From Candidatus Poseidoniaceae archaeon (lineage in GTDB: Archaea; Thermoplasmatota; Poseidoniia; Poseidoniales; Poseidoniaceae): a stretch of 6,538 bases of DNA. The position numbers and the translations under genes are program-made. Position 1 is the stretch's first letter. Each line of letters starts with the position of its first letter. Below, piece after piece: positions 1 through 6,287 of this stretch. The stretch lies in assembly GCA_022452125.1 (NCBI GenBank), contig JAKURJ010000091.1:1-6538 (forward strand), written 5' to 3'. Under the pieces are notes generated by a model. The model saw nothing but the letters and a program-made list of their open reading frames with translations, had not been told where the DNA came from and did no database searches.

Positions 1-963
1 GAAGGCATCTCTGAAGCGGGAGCGATGTCGACATTTATTGCAAGCGCAACATCTTACTCAACCCAAGGCAGCCCTACAATTCCATTCTACATCTTCTACA
101 GCATGTTCGGATTCCAGAGGGTCGCTGATTTGGTTTGGTCTGCCGCAGACCAAAGGGCTAGAGGATTCATGATCGGTGCAACTAGTGGTAGAACCACACT
201 CAATGGTGAAGGCCTGCAACACCAAGACGGACACAGCCTGTTGATGGCCCATACTAATCCCGCAGTCAGAGCATACGACCCTGCGTTTGCTTACGAATTA
301 GCAACAATCATTCGTGCAGGAATCGATGAAATGTATGTTGACGAAAAGGATGTATTGTACTACATTGCAGTCTACAATGAGAACCATCCAATGCCGCCTA
401 AGCCGGCAGGTTCCGAAGAAGGAATCGTCAAGGGAATGTACAAACTTCGAAGCGCTCCTAAGGGGGACGGACCAATTGTAAGATTGATTGGTTCAGGACC
501 AATAATGCTACAGCTATTAGCAGCGGTTGAGATTTTAGAAACATATGGAGTTCGCTCAGAAATCTATTCTGCAACATCTTATGGAGAGTTGAGAAGAGAA
601 GGATTAGATTGTGAACGCAACAATCGATTGAACCCAAGCGATGCAAGACAAATACCGTACGTCGAGCAACTACTTGGAGACGGCACTCACCCAACAATCG
701 CTGTTAGCGACAATCAAATCGCAGTACCTGACATGATTAGACAATGGGTTGGTGGCGACTATTCGGTTCTAGGAACCGATGGATTCGGAAGGTCAGACAC
801 CAGACCAAATCTTCGCAAATTCTTCGAAATAGATGCTCAAAGCATCACAATCGCCGCACTATCTTCACTGGTTAGAAGCAAAGAAATCGAGGGAGAAGTA
901 TTCGACAAGGCGATGAAAGATCTAGGTATCTCTCGTGATAGAAATGACATCACGGCTCTTTGA
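1..963 (+). CDS. aceE: Pyruvate dehydrogenase E1 component, homodimeric type (C-terminal part, 5' truncated)
   Basis: This is the thiamine-diphosphate-dependent E1 subunit. It decarboxylates pyruvate and passes the acetyl group to the lipoyl E2 of the pyruvate dehydrogenase complex, feeding acetyl-CoA synthesis in the cytoplasm. The frame is open from base 1, so the ATG at 25 is internal. The visible 320 residues match, from memory, the last third of E. coli AceE (887 aa) almost without gaps. Recognisable stretches are ATSYST, FYIFYSMFGFQR, GATSGRTTLNGEGLQHQDGHS and VLGTDGFGRSD. Counting from the first visible residue, E5, Y33, F36 and H74 fall exactly where I recall E. coli E571, Y599, F602 and H640, so the active-site residues in this half are kept. 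The transketolase C-terminal domain follows from about residue 130. The TGA stop at 961-963 touches the stop of the opposing gene. The homodimeric E1 is mainly a bacterial form; most archaea that have PDH use the two-subunit alpha/beta E1. Confidence 0.95.
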   Translation, partial: EGISEAGAMSTFIASATSYSTQGSPTIPFYIFYSMFGFQRVADLVWSAADQRARGFMIGATSGRTTLNGEGLQHQDGHSLLMAHTNPAVRAYDPAFAYELATIIRAGIDEMYVDEKDVLYYIAVYNENHPMPPKPAGSEEGIVKGMYKLRSAPKGDGPIVRLIGSGPIMLQLLAAVEILETYGVRSEIYSATSYGELRREGLDCERNNRLNPSDARQIPYVEQLLGDGTHPTIAVSDNQIAVPDMIRQWVGGDYSVLGTDGFGRSDTRPNLRKFFEIDAQSITIAALSSLVRSKEIEGEVFDKAMKDLGISRDRNDITAL

Positions 964-1632
964 TTATTCAAAGAAAATAGCCACATCATCTAGTGATTTT
1001 CTAGAAATATCTGGCACCATTGCATCTTCTGCAGGGTAGCCTACCGGCATTACTAACATTGCATGTTCGTGCTCAGGACGGTTGAGAATATCCCTCAGGA
1101 ACCCCATCGGTGAAGGCGTATGAGTTAGGGTTACTAATCCCATGTTGTGGATTGCATGAATAAACATTCCAGCAGCAATTCCACAGGATTCTGTAGAGTA
1201 GTATGTTGGTCCGACCTCTCCATTAGCTCTAACTCGCTTAGATTGTCTGAACAAAACGACCAGCCAAGGAGCAGCGGTCATGTGTTCTTTTACAGCATCA
1301 GTACCTAGTGGCTCGAGAACTTCTTGCCATGCTTCCGGCATGCGTTCAGAGTAGGTTTTCCTCTCCTCTTCCTCTGCCGCCTCTCTCATCTTTGCTTTCA
1401 ATTCAGCATTGCTAACAGCTACGAATGTCCAAGGCTGAAGGTGAGCACCACTTGGTGCTGTGGAGCCACAACGTATTGCTTGTTCAATCAATTCACGAGG
1501 CACATTACGGGAAGAAAAATGCCTAGTAGTCCTTCTTTTGTCCATGTTTTCGAACAATTCTAAAGCACGCATTTTCATTTCATTATCCGGCAATTCAGCC
1601 CATTCTAAGGGGATGAAACCATCCTCTCTCAA
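964..1632 (-). CDS. Nitroreductase-family flavoprotein, iodotyrosine deiodinase type
   Basis: A predicted FMN-binding reductase of 222 aa, closest by eye to iodotyrosine deiodinase (IYD), which reductively removes halogen from mono- and diiodotyrosine. RRTTR (33-37) and APSGAH (59-64) are the FMN-phosphate and isoalloxazine regions. LVTLTHTPSPMGFL (166-179) and the MPVGYPAEDAMVPD segment (195-208) are typical of the subfamily. The three residues that grip the substrate zwitterion in human IYD (E157, Y161, K182) align as E90, Y94 and K115 with identical spacing. I chose the TTG at 1632-1630 as start. It has GAGGTG 5 nt upstream, forms TTGA with the stop of the upstream ATPase gene, and leaves the conserved FIPL segment intact. 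An upstream in-frame TTG at 1671 lacks a ribosome site and would add 13 residues. The gene is downstream in an operon with the ATPase, and its TAA abuts the aceE stop with no gap. A wider halotyrosine or quinone reductase role remains possible. Confidence 0.92.
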   Translation of the reverse strand: MREDGFIPLEWAELPDNEMKMRALELFENMDKRRTTRHFSSRNVPRELIEQAIRCGSTAPSGAHLQPWTFVAVSNAELKAKMREAAEEEERKTYSERMPEAWQEVLEPLGTDAVKEHMTAAPWLVVLFRQSKRVRANGEVGPTYYSTESCGIAAGMFIHAIHNMGLVTLTHTPSPMGFLRDILNRPEHEHAMLVMPVGYPAEDAMVPDISRKSLDDVAIFFE

Positions 1633-3980
1633 TTGACCACCTCGGGCATTCTTCCCCGTAATCTCAACCAAGTTTCAGCACCGAAAGTTAGAGCGTATAG
1701 TGAAGCCAACCACAATGTTGGTCGAGCCCAATATCCGTCAGGAGCATCAATCAAAAGGATGCACAACCAAGACAAAGTAACGAAGTCTAGGATCCACCTC
1801 ATTCCAGCAAGAATTTGTTTTGAATTAGATTGCATTTCGGTTAACTGAGTGTCTGTAAGTACAGCAGTTATCCCTTTCAATTTGGATAGAGCATTACCGC
1901 CGTTCCACCTAATCTTTCCTAATTTGAATCTGTTCCATCCATCGATTAGAAGGAATAGAGACACCCATACTACTACAACTTCTAGTAGAGGTTCAGCTCC
2001 ATACAAATCTAAACCGTTGAAAGACCAGTATAACAATCCCCACAACCAAGCAATAATCAGTATCTGAGATGTTTTTGCGAACTTGCTTAATTTTCGTAAT
2101 AACTCTGCATCATGCGATAACAGCATTTCTAGAGAGATTACTAGACCTACGCTGAAAGTAAGAACGAAACTACCTGCAAGCCACCACCATTCTAGAGAGG
2201 AATCCCTCCATGCCAATAGCAAAGCGATCAGTGTCCAAGCCATTACTAGAGAAGTCGTCGCATTCACGGTTGCTTGCATTACATACAACGGGTCCCGCCC
2301 ATCTTTGAGAACCGCTAGACCACCCATCAGTCTGACTTCAAATGCGGAATCATCCACTACTCCTTGGGCAGCAGCAGTCATTCCTCCAATCGATTTCAAT
2401 CGGGCAGATTCGACTAGGCCTTCAGCCTCTTCACCGGAATCTGCGCCACTCCACTTAGAGCCACGAGCAGCAGCAGCGGCAGCACCCCTGCCTCTGCTCC
2501 GGCCCTTTCCAGCACTTCTGGCTTTAGCCCAGGCTCGAATTTCAGGAGTTGTAACATCCTCAACCTGGTCTTCATTTAGCGGTGCTCCGTGGTCGGTGTA
2601 CAACCATCGACATTGGATTGGAATCGGGGCAGGGTCTACGTCGGGCGCAACCATCTGGAATTGCCCAGGGCCCAAGGTTGGCAATTGTTTGACAAGATCT
2701 TGGTCTCCACCACTTTCTTTGAGTAAGTGACGGACCTTTTCAACATCTTGAGGTTGAGTGAATCTACCAATGAATGTCGTATTTGCTTGAGCTAAGATTT
2801 TGTAATCTACATCTGAAACATTTTGTGTGGCTAGTACACAGGCAACACCATATTTTCTTGCCTGTTTGAAAATCAATTTGATCAAGTCTTTGGCTGGCGG
2901 GTTTCTTGGATGTGGTGGCAGATAGGGTGCAACTTCATCCATGAAGAATAGCAGTTTCAATTCACCTTCAGCAGGCTGTTGAGTCAACATCCAATCATAC
3001 AGTTCACGTGCTAATTCTTGAACGAAATATTGCTTTTGAGCTTCGTCTTGAATCGTATTCAGGTATACGATATTCAAAGGAACCTTTCCTGGCATTGCAG
3101 GTTCACAGAAAGAATCGATATCTATTGGAACACCATTGGAGAACAATAGTTGATTTACACCACTGCTGAACGCGGACAATCTTCTTGCCAAATCATTACG
3201 TGTTGATTTTGGCAACATGTCATCATAGTCACGAAGACCGTGTTCGAACATGATTTCTTCCCATGGAGGAACTTCAGGTTTATCCTCATCATCTTCAACA
3301 TCGATGAAGGCCTCTGGGTAAAGTGCACGAGTGAAGTTTTCTTGTGGCTCTCTAACAACTTTAGCCAACCCTCTAAAGTCGCCGACGTCAAGGCCTAATC
3401 TTGTTCCATTTACCAGAATTTCATACAAGAAAGGCTTCACAACTTTGCCCTGAGTTTTCTCAACATCAAAACCAGCAAGGTTACTGAATCCAGCGGCAAC
3501 CATGTCCCATGCAGTAATGGCTTCTTCTGGGTCTAAATCCGCAGGTGGTGAGCGAAAAGGGTCGATACACAATGGCAGACCTTTGGAACGCAAAGGCGTC
3601 CAAATTCTAACCTCCATAGTGGAAATCAACTTTTTCATTCTGTCAACTTCTCCTCCTTGTTCAGCCAAATCTTTCTCATCAATACCTAAGGCAAGCCTTG
3701 CCAAATCTCCCTGCGGGTCAAGAATTAACGCTGGAATGCCGGCCAAAGCAGCCTCTTCGATTACCGATTTTGCCATTACAGTTTTTCCTGAACCTGTTGA
3801 ACCTAACATTGCTGCATGTCTGGCGAGAACCATCTTGTCGATTTGGACAATTTCACCATTATCTCGTCTCTCTCCCAAGAGCATACCTTTTGCCTTGATT
3901 TTCTTCTTGCGAGAAGGCTTTGGATTTTCGAGAATGTCGTCGACGAGGTCTCTCAACTCATGAGAATTCTCCTCGGACAT
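1629..3980 (-). CDS. HerA/FtsK-superfamily ATPase with C-terminal membrane domain
   Basis: A 783-aa P-loop motor ATPase. Walker A is GSTGSGKT at 60-67, the following strand ALILDPQGD is at 84-92, Walker B is LLFFMDE with D348/E349, and an ATQN sensor motif is at 384-387. The sequence before Walker A (LLGERRDNGEIVQIDKMVLARHAAMLG) is the usual HerA/DUF87 lead-in, but only about 59 residues precede the P-loop, so the HAS-barrel of canonical HerA is missing. The ATPase part ends near 480. A basic, Ala/Gly-rich linker (486-510) and an acidic stretch (511-521) follow. About six hydrophobic segments then follow near 572-591, 599-619, 638-654, 665-682, 728-745 and 753-768. The protein is therefore probably membrane-anchored with a cytosolic motor. 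No NurA nuclease lies nearby, which argues against the standard end-resection role. The start is the ATG at 3980-3978; an in-frame GTG at 4043 lacks a ribosome site. It could move DNA or act on a membrane-bound partner; the substrate is unknown. Confidence 0.9.
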   Translation of the reverse strand: MSEENSHELRDLVDDILENPKPSRKKKIKAKGMLLGERRDNGEIVQIDKMVLARHAAMLGSTGSGKTVMAKSVIEEAALAGIPALILDPQGDLARLALGIDEKDLAEQGGEVDRMKKLISTMEVRIWTPLRSKGLPLCIDPFRSPPADLDPEEAITAWDMVAAGFSNLAGFDVEKTQGKVVKPFLYEILVNGTRLGLDVGDFRGLAKVVREPQENFTRALYPEAFIDVEDDEDKPEVPPWEEIMFEHGLRDYDDMLPKSTRNDLARRLSAFSSGVNQLLFSNGVPIDIDSFCEPAMPGKVPLNIVYLNTIQDEAQKQYFVQELARELYDWMLTQQPAEGELKLLFFMDEVAPYLPPHPRNPPAKDLIKLIFKQARKYGVACVLATQNVSDVDYKILAQANTTFIGRFTQPQDVEKVRHLLKESGGDQDLVKQLPTLGPGQFQMVAPDVDPAPIPIQCRWLYTDHGAPLNEDQVEDVTTPEIRAWAKARSAGKGRSRGRGAAAAAARGSKWSGADSGEEAEGLVESARLKSIGGMTAAAQGVVDDSAFEVRLMGGLAVLKDGRDPLYVMQATVNATTSLVMAWTLIALLLAWRDSSLEWWWLAGSFVLTFSVGLVISLEMLLSHDAELLRKLSKFAKTSQILIIAWLWGLLYWSFNGLDLYGAEPLLEVVVVWVSLFLLIDGWNRFKLGKIRWNGGNALSKLKGITAVLTDTQLTEMQSNSKQILAGMRWILDFVTLSWLCILLIDAPDGYWARPTLWLASLYALTFGAETWLRLRGRMPEVVN
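1638..1643 (-). promoter_or_regulatory. Ribosome binding site deciding the nitroreductase start
   Basis: On the minus strand GAGGTG lies 5 nt before the TTG at 1632-1630. It sits inside the last codons of the upstream ATPase gene, whose TGA (1631-1629) overlaps the TTG as TTGA. This arrangement implies translational coupling and settles the non-ATG start. Confidence 0.75.
2450..2525 (-). repeat. Low-complexity coding tract (Arg/Gly/Ala linker)
   Basis: GCA/GCC/GCT-type triplets in tandem encode a basic run of Arg, Gly and Lys and then six consecutive Ala, at roughly residues 486-510 of the ATPase. The tract separates the motor from the membrane domain. It looks like a flexible linker that could also touch nucleic acid. 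It is in frame and breaks nothing. Confidence 0.6.
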
Positions 3981-4003
3981 GGGCCGGCCAACAATGCCTA
4001 CCC
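3981..4003 (-). promoter_or_regulatory. Imperfect hairpin abutting the ATPase start codon
   Basis: Read on the minus strand, GGGTAGGC (4003-3996) can pair with GCCGGCCC (3988-3981) around a 7-nt loop. The pairing gives three G-C pairs, one G-U, one mismatch and three further G-C pairs. The 3' arm ends directly at the ATG at 3980. The only purine-rich Shine-Dalgarno-like run, AGAGGG at 4006-4001, lies 20 nt upstream of the ATG and is partly inside the stem. The hairpin could restrict initiation if the mRNA has this leader. It is a prediction from pairing alone. Confidence 0.4.
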
Positions 4004-4018
4004 TCTTGAGGATGACTA

Positions 4019-4035
4019 CGCCCACTACGTGGGCG
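4019..4035. promoter_or_regulatory. Perfect inverted repeat, candidate operator
   Basis: CGCCCAC-TAC-GTGGGCG is a perfect 7-bp inverted repeat with a 3-bp spacer. Its centre (4027) lies 47 bp from the ATPase ATG (3980) and 45 bp from the aminotransferase ATG (4072), midway in the 91-bp divergent region. Such a position suits a dimeric regulator acting on both promoters. I see no clear TATA box on either side of it, so a role as an RNA hairpin cannot be excluded. Confidence 0.5.
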
Positions 4036-4045
4036 GGACACACTC

Positions 4046-4071
4046 AAGGAGGCGAACCCTTTCGCCGATAC
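4046..4071 (+). promoter_or_regulatory. Distant Shine-Dalgarno with intervening stem-loop before the aminotransferase
   Basis: A strong AAGGAGG (4046-4052) lies 19 nt before the ATG at 4072, too far for normal use, and no other start codon lies at a normal distance. Between them GGCGAA (4051-4056) pairs perfectly with TTCGCC (4061-4066) around a 4-nt CCCT loop. Folding removes 16 nt and leaves AAGGA directly at the base of the stem, 5 nt (GATAC) from the ATG. The stem also takes up the last two G of the motif, so it could instead hide the site. Confidence 0.5.
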
Positions 4072-5124
4072 ATGGACCGCGTCCCATTAGCGAAACCGTT
4101 CTGGGACGAGGAGTGTGAAAGGGCTGCGATTTCTGCACTATCCAGCGGTAGATGGGTAAAAGGCCCGGAAGCCAGAATGTTCGGCGAAGAGTTCGCAAAA
4201 TGGTGCGGAGCTGTAGCAGCAGTACCTTGTCAAAGTGGGTCGGCAGCACTGTGGGCGGCTATGAGAATACTCGATATCGGGCCGGGCGACGAAGTCATTG
4301 TTCCAGGAATGACTTTCATAGCAACTGCAACATCGGTAAGTTTGGTTGGAGCAACACCGATTTTTGCAGATATCGAAGAAGAGTATTGGTGCATTTGCCC
4401 CGATGATGTAGAAGCCAAAATTACTGAGAAAACCAAGGCGGTAATCGGAGTCCATATTTTTGGTCAATCGTTCTCTCCTAGGCTTAGAGAGATTTGTGAC
4501 AAACATGGCATATCACTTGTCGAAGACGCTGCGCAGGCTCACGGTGCAAGTTTGAATGGCACACTTGCTGGAGCGATTGGCGACATAGCCTGCTTCTCAT
4601 TTTTCCCATCGAAGAACATGGCTGTTGGGGGCGAAGGTGGAATGATTACTACCACACGTGAGGATTTAGCGCAGAAATTGTCGAGATTAGTCGACCACGG
4701 AAGAAATGATGCTCTTGAATCGGTTGAACTGGGCACTAACCTGCGCATGAGTGAAGTTTCAGCAGCTATCGGTAGGATTCAATTGAAACACATTGATGAA
4801 TGGACAGCGAAGCGTAGAGGGAATGCTATTGACATAAACCATTCAACCAAAATTAGGCCAAATTCCGAACATGCCTGGCACCAATTGTGTGTGTTGAATG
4901 ACAATCCTGCTGATTTGATATCTAGATTTGATTCTGCGGGTATAGATGCAAGGGTCCACTACCCTATTCCGTGTAACCGACACCAGGTTTATTCTGAACA
5001 TCATCAACACGAAGAGAGTCTGGAGATATGCGACAAAGTAGCACACAAGTTAGTGGCAATACCCGTTCACCCATCAATTTCGGATATCGACATCGAGAGA
5101 ATTAATTCAGTTTTGAATCCTTAA
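4072..5124 (+). CDS. DegT/DnrJ/EryC1/StrS-family PLP sugar aminotransferase
   Basis: A predicted aminotransferase of 350 aa that moves an amino group, usually from glutamate, to a keto-sugar nucleotide. It opens with the family signature VPLAKPFWDEE and continues with SSGRWVKGPEARMFGEEFA (24-42). Further motifs are CQSGSAAL (53-60), the strand and loop GDEVIVPGMTFIATA (72-86), and EDAAQAHGA (151-159) with D152 for the pyridine nitrogen. SFFPSKNMAVGGEGG (176-190) carries K181 as the Schiff-base lysine, followed by GTNLRMSEVSAAIG (221-234) and VHYPIP (295-300). The protein is slightly short for the family because the segment after RRGNAIDIN is trimmed. ATG 4072 puts the start directly before the conserved N-terminus; an in-frame ATG at 3979 would add 31 unlike residues and overlap the divergent gene. 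A Gfo/Idh/MocA dehydrogenase on the same strand from 6387 suggests 3-amino-sugar nucleotide synthesis for surface glycans. Confidence 0.93.
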   Translation: MDRVPLAKPFWDEECERAAISALSSGRWVKGPEARMFGEEFAKWCGAVAAVPCQSGSAALWAAMRILDIGPGDEVIVPGMTFIATATSVSLVGATPIFADIEEEYWCICPDDVEAKITEKTKAVIGVHIFGQSFSPRLREICDKHGISLVEDAAQAHGASLNGTLAGAIGDIACFSFFPSKNMAVGGEGGMITTTREDLAQKLSRLVDHGRNDALESVELGTNLRMSEVSAAIGRIQLKHIDEWTAKRRGNAIDINHSTKIRPNSEHAWHQLCVLNDNPADLISRFDSAGIDARVHYPIPCNRHQVYSEHHQHEESLEICDKVAHKLVAIPVHPSISDIDIERINSVLNP

Positions 5125-5641
5125 TCATCAATGATAACGCAGAGTTAGACCACCCTTTGAGATAGGTAATCTCAAGTCCAAGCCAAGGAGGTAGGGCAAC
5201 CTCTTGATGTTCATCTTCTAGTTCTACTTCGGCAATAATTAGGCCACCAAGAACTCCCTCAAATTCATCAACTTCCCACAGCAATCCATCTTTTCCAATC
5301 CAGTGGTGGCGGATTTTGCTTATCGACGGTTGAGAGTCTAGCGGTAATGAATTGTACAATTCTATTGGCAAGTCCCATTCATACTCGGTTGCCGATGCTC
5401 CAATTCTGCGCCCTTTAGCAGTCAAGGTAACAACTCCTTCACTTAGGCGAATCCTCCAAGTAGTTAGATTTGCGAGCTCTCTATCGTCTTCAGCAAGGAG
5501 ATGCTCATTCCAGTAAACATTGCCATCGATGTGTTTGACGTTTTCTAGATAGCATTGGAAAATTGTTTTCGATGTGCCCCCTCTCCAAGGCTTTTCTTCG
5601 CGACCATCAATAAGAAATCGTCGCTCGATTTCAATACCCAT
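5102..5641 (-). CDS. CYTH-domain (triphosphate tunnel) protein
   Basis: A 179-aa protein that is essentially one CYTH domain, the fold shared by class IV adenylate cyclase, thiamine triphosphatase and inorganic triphosphatases. These use charged residues inside a beta-barrel to bind a triphosphate and metal. Visible strands in order are EIERRFLI (4-11, the ExExK-type signature with R in the basic place), WRIRLSEG (62-69), VTLTAKG (71-77), EYEWDLP (87-92), KIRHHW (109-114), LWEVDEFEG (121-129) and AEVELED (137-143). The alternating Glu and Arg/Lys pattern is kept. The start is the ATG at 5641-5639, which overlaps the upstream stop as TGATG, with GAGG 4 nt before it and a second GAGG 10 nt before it. 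The gene runs 23 bp past the convergent aminotransferase stop. The sequence cannot tell cyclase from triphosphatase; a triphosphatase without other fused domains seems at least as likely. Confidence 0.88.
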   Translation of the reverse strand: MGIEIERRFLIDGREEKPWRGGTSKTIFQCYLENVKHIDGNVYWNEHLLAEDDRELANLTTWRIRLSEGVVTLTAKGRRIGASATEYEWDLPIELYNSLPLDSQPSISKIRHHWIGKDGLLWEVDEFEGVLGGLIIAEVELEDEHQEVALPPWLGLEITYLKGWSNSALSLMIKDSKLN

Positions 5642-6237
5642 CAATCCTCATCCTCAATCTTCTTGGATCTGGCTTTGGACATAATTTCCTCATCCAGGAA
5701 CCAGAATGTAGGAGTTTCTGAAATGTGCTTGTCCCAATGCTGGACGGTTCTAGCCCAGATTTCAGAATCGGCATTTTCTTTGCAGTATCCTAGAACCCAA
5801 TCCATTTGTGCTTGCAATTCTTCATCATCAGGAGAGTTGCGCTTTAGATTCTCAGCAGTCATTGCCATGTTCATCATGAACATTGGAGAGAGAGCATAAG
5901 TCCAGAATGGATTCCTCTCAAAGTCAACACTTCTCTGAGCAGTCCATAACGAAAATACTCTATCATACAGATAACCAACGCACAAGACAATTAGAATCAG
6001 TCCAGCAAAGATACTGAGCAATCCGATGTAGGTTGCAGGAATGCCTAGTACGGAGTTACTGAAGCAAAAACCTTCGTCGCATTTATCGGAAAACCTCCAG
6101 CTCACATAATCCCATAATAGTAGAGTTAAGGTTGAGCCTAGAAGACCTAGAGAAATGATAGATTGAGATTGTTGCATACGCCAATATTGGCGCATAACCC
6201 ACTTCTTGACAGGGGTGATGCTTGAACTCGTCATCAT
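5641..6237 (-). CDS. Two-TM membrane protein of unknown function
   Basis: I do not recognise this 198-aa protein. It has a basic N-terminal segment (KKWVMRQYWR, 11-20), then two hydrophobic helices near 26-44 and 67-90. Between them is a short polar loop with two cysteines (C53 and C58) that might form a disulfide or bind something outside the cell. After the second helix comes a soluble tail of about 108 residues with an aromatic-rich part (FWTYALSPMFMMNMAM), an acidic PDDEE stretch and a highly charged end (SKARSKKIEDED). The start is the ATG at 6237, with a second ATG at 6234. No strong ribosome site precedes it, but an A/T-rich element about 27 bp upstream fits leaderless transcription. 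It is the first gene of an operon with the CYTH protein, so the tail may work with that enzyme at the inner membrane face. Confidence 0.75.
   Translation of the reverse strand: MMTSSSITPVKKWVMRQYWRMQQSQSIISLGLLGSTLTLLLWDYVSWRFSDKCDEGFCFSNSVLGIPATYIGLLSIFAGLILIVLCVGYLYDRVFSLWTAQRSVDFERNPFWTYALSPMFMMNMAMTAENLKRNSPDDEELQAQMDWVLGYCKENADSEIWARTVQHWDKHISETPTFWFLDEEIMSKARSKKIEDED
5646..5655 (-). promoter_or_regulatory. Double GAGG ribosome site for the CYTH gene
   Basis: On the minus strand GAGGATGAGG encodes the acidic tail of the upstream membrane protein and also presents two GAGG motifs, 4 and 10 nt before the ATG at 5641. Together with the TGATG overlap this supports coupled translation from the upstream gene. 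Confidence 0.5.
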
Positions 6238-6261
6238 ACATCCCACGCACACTGCTTATTC

Positions 6262-6270
6262 ATATTATCA
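6262..6270 (-). promoter_or_regulatory. TATA-like element for the membrane-protein/CYTH operon
   Basis: Read on the minus strand this is TGATAATAT. Its centre, near 6265, is about 27 bp upstream of the ATG at 6237, the spacing at which an archaeal TATA box would start transcription at or next to the start codon. This fits a leaderless mRNA and the weak ribosome site. In a bacterium the same bases could be a -10-like element with a short leader instead. Confidence 0.45.
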
Positions 6271-6287
6271 TGGGTGAATTGTCTGAT

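Noticed and set aside
1633..1671. Earlier TTG start for the nitroreductase at 1671
   Set aside because: There is no Shine-Dalgarno motif before it, while the TTG at 1632 has GAGGTG at 5 nt and a TTGA overlap with the upstream stop.
2083..2730. Long open frame on the plus strand (about 215 codons)
   Set aside because: It lies wholly opposite the ATPase gene, its translation has no recognisable domain, and its composition mirrors the Ala/Arg linker and membrane region on the other strand.
3502..3963. Open frame of about 153 codons on the plus strand
   Set aside because: It is antisense to the Walker A region of the ATPase, which is clearly the real coding strand; there is no ribosome site or family signature.
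3982..3989. GGCCGGCC palindrome
   Set aside because: An 8-bp self-complementary run in a GC-rich spacer is easily chance; it is already part of the larger hairpin arm described.
3981..4043. N-terminal extension of the ATPase from a GTG at 4043
   Set aside because: There is no ribosome site upstream. The extra residues come from the GC-rich spacer, and the ATG at 3980 gives a normal acidic N-terminus.
3979..4071. N-terminal extension of the aminotransferase from an ATG at 3979
   Set aside because: The added 31 residues do not resemble the family, and this start would share a CATG with the divergent ATPase start and put the inverted repeat inside the coding region.
5124..5135. ATCAT-CA-ATGAT mini-palindrome after the aminotransferase stop, considered as a terminator
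   Set aside because: The stem is A/T-rich with a 2-nt loop, has no following T-run, and lies inside the opposing CYTH gene.
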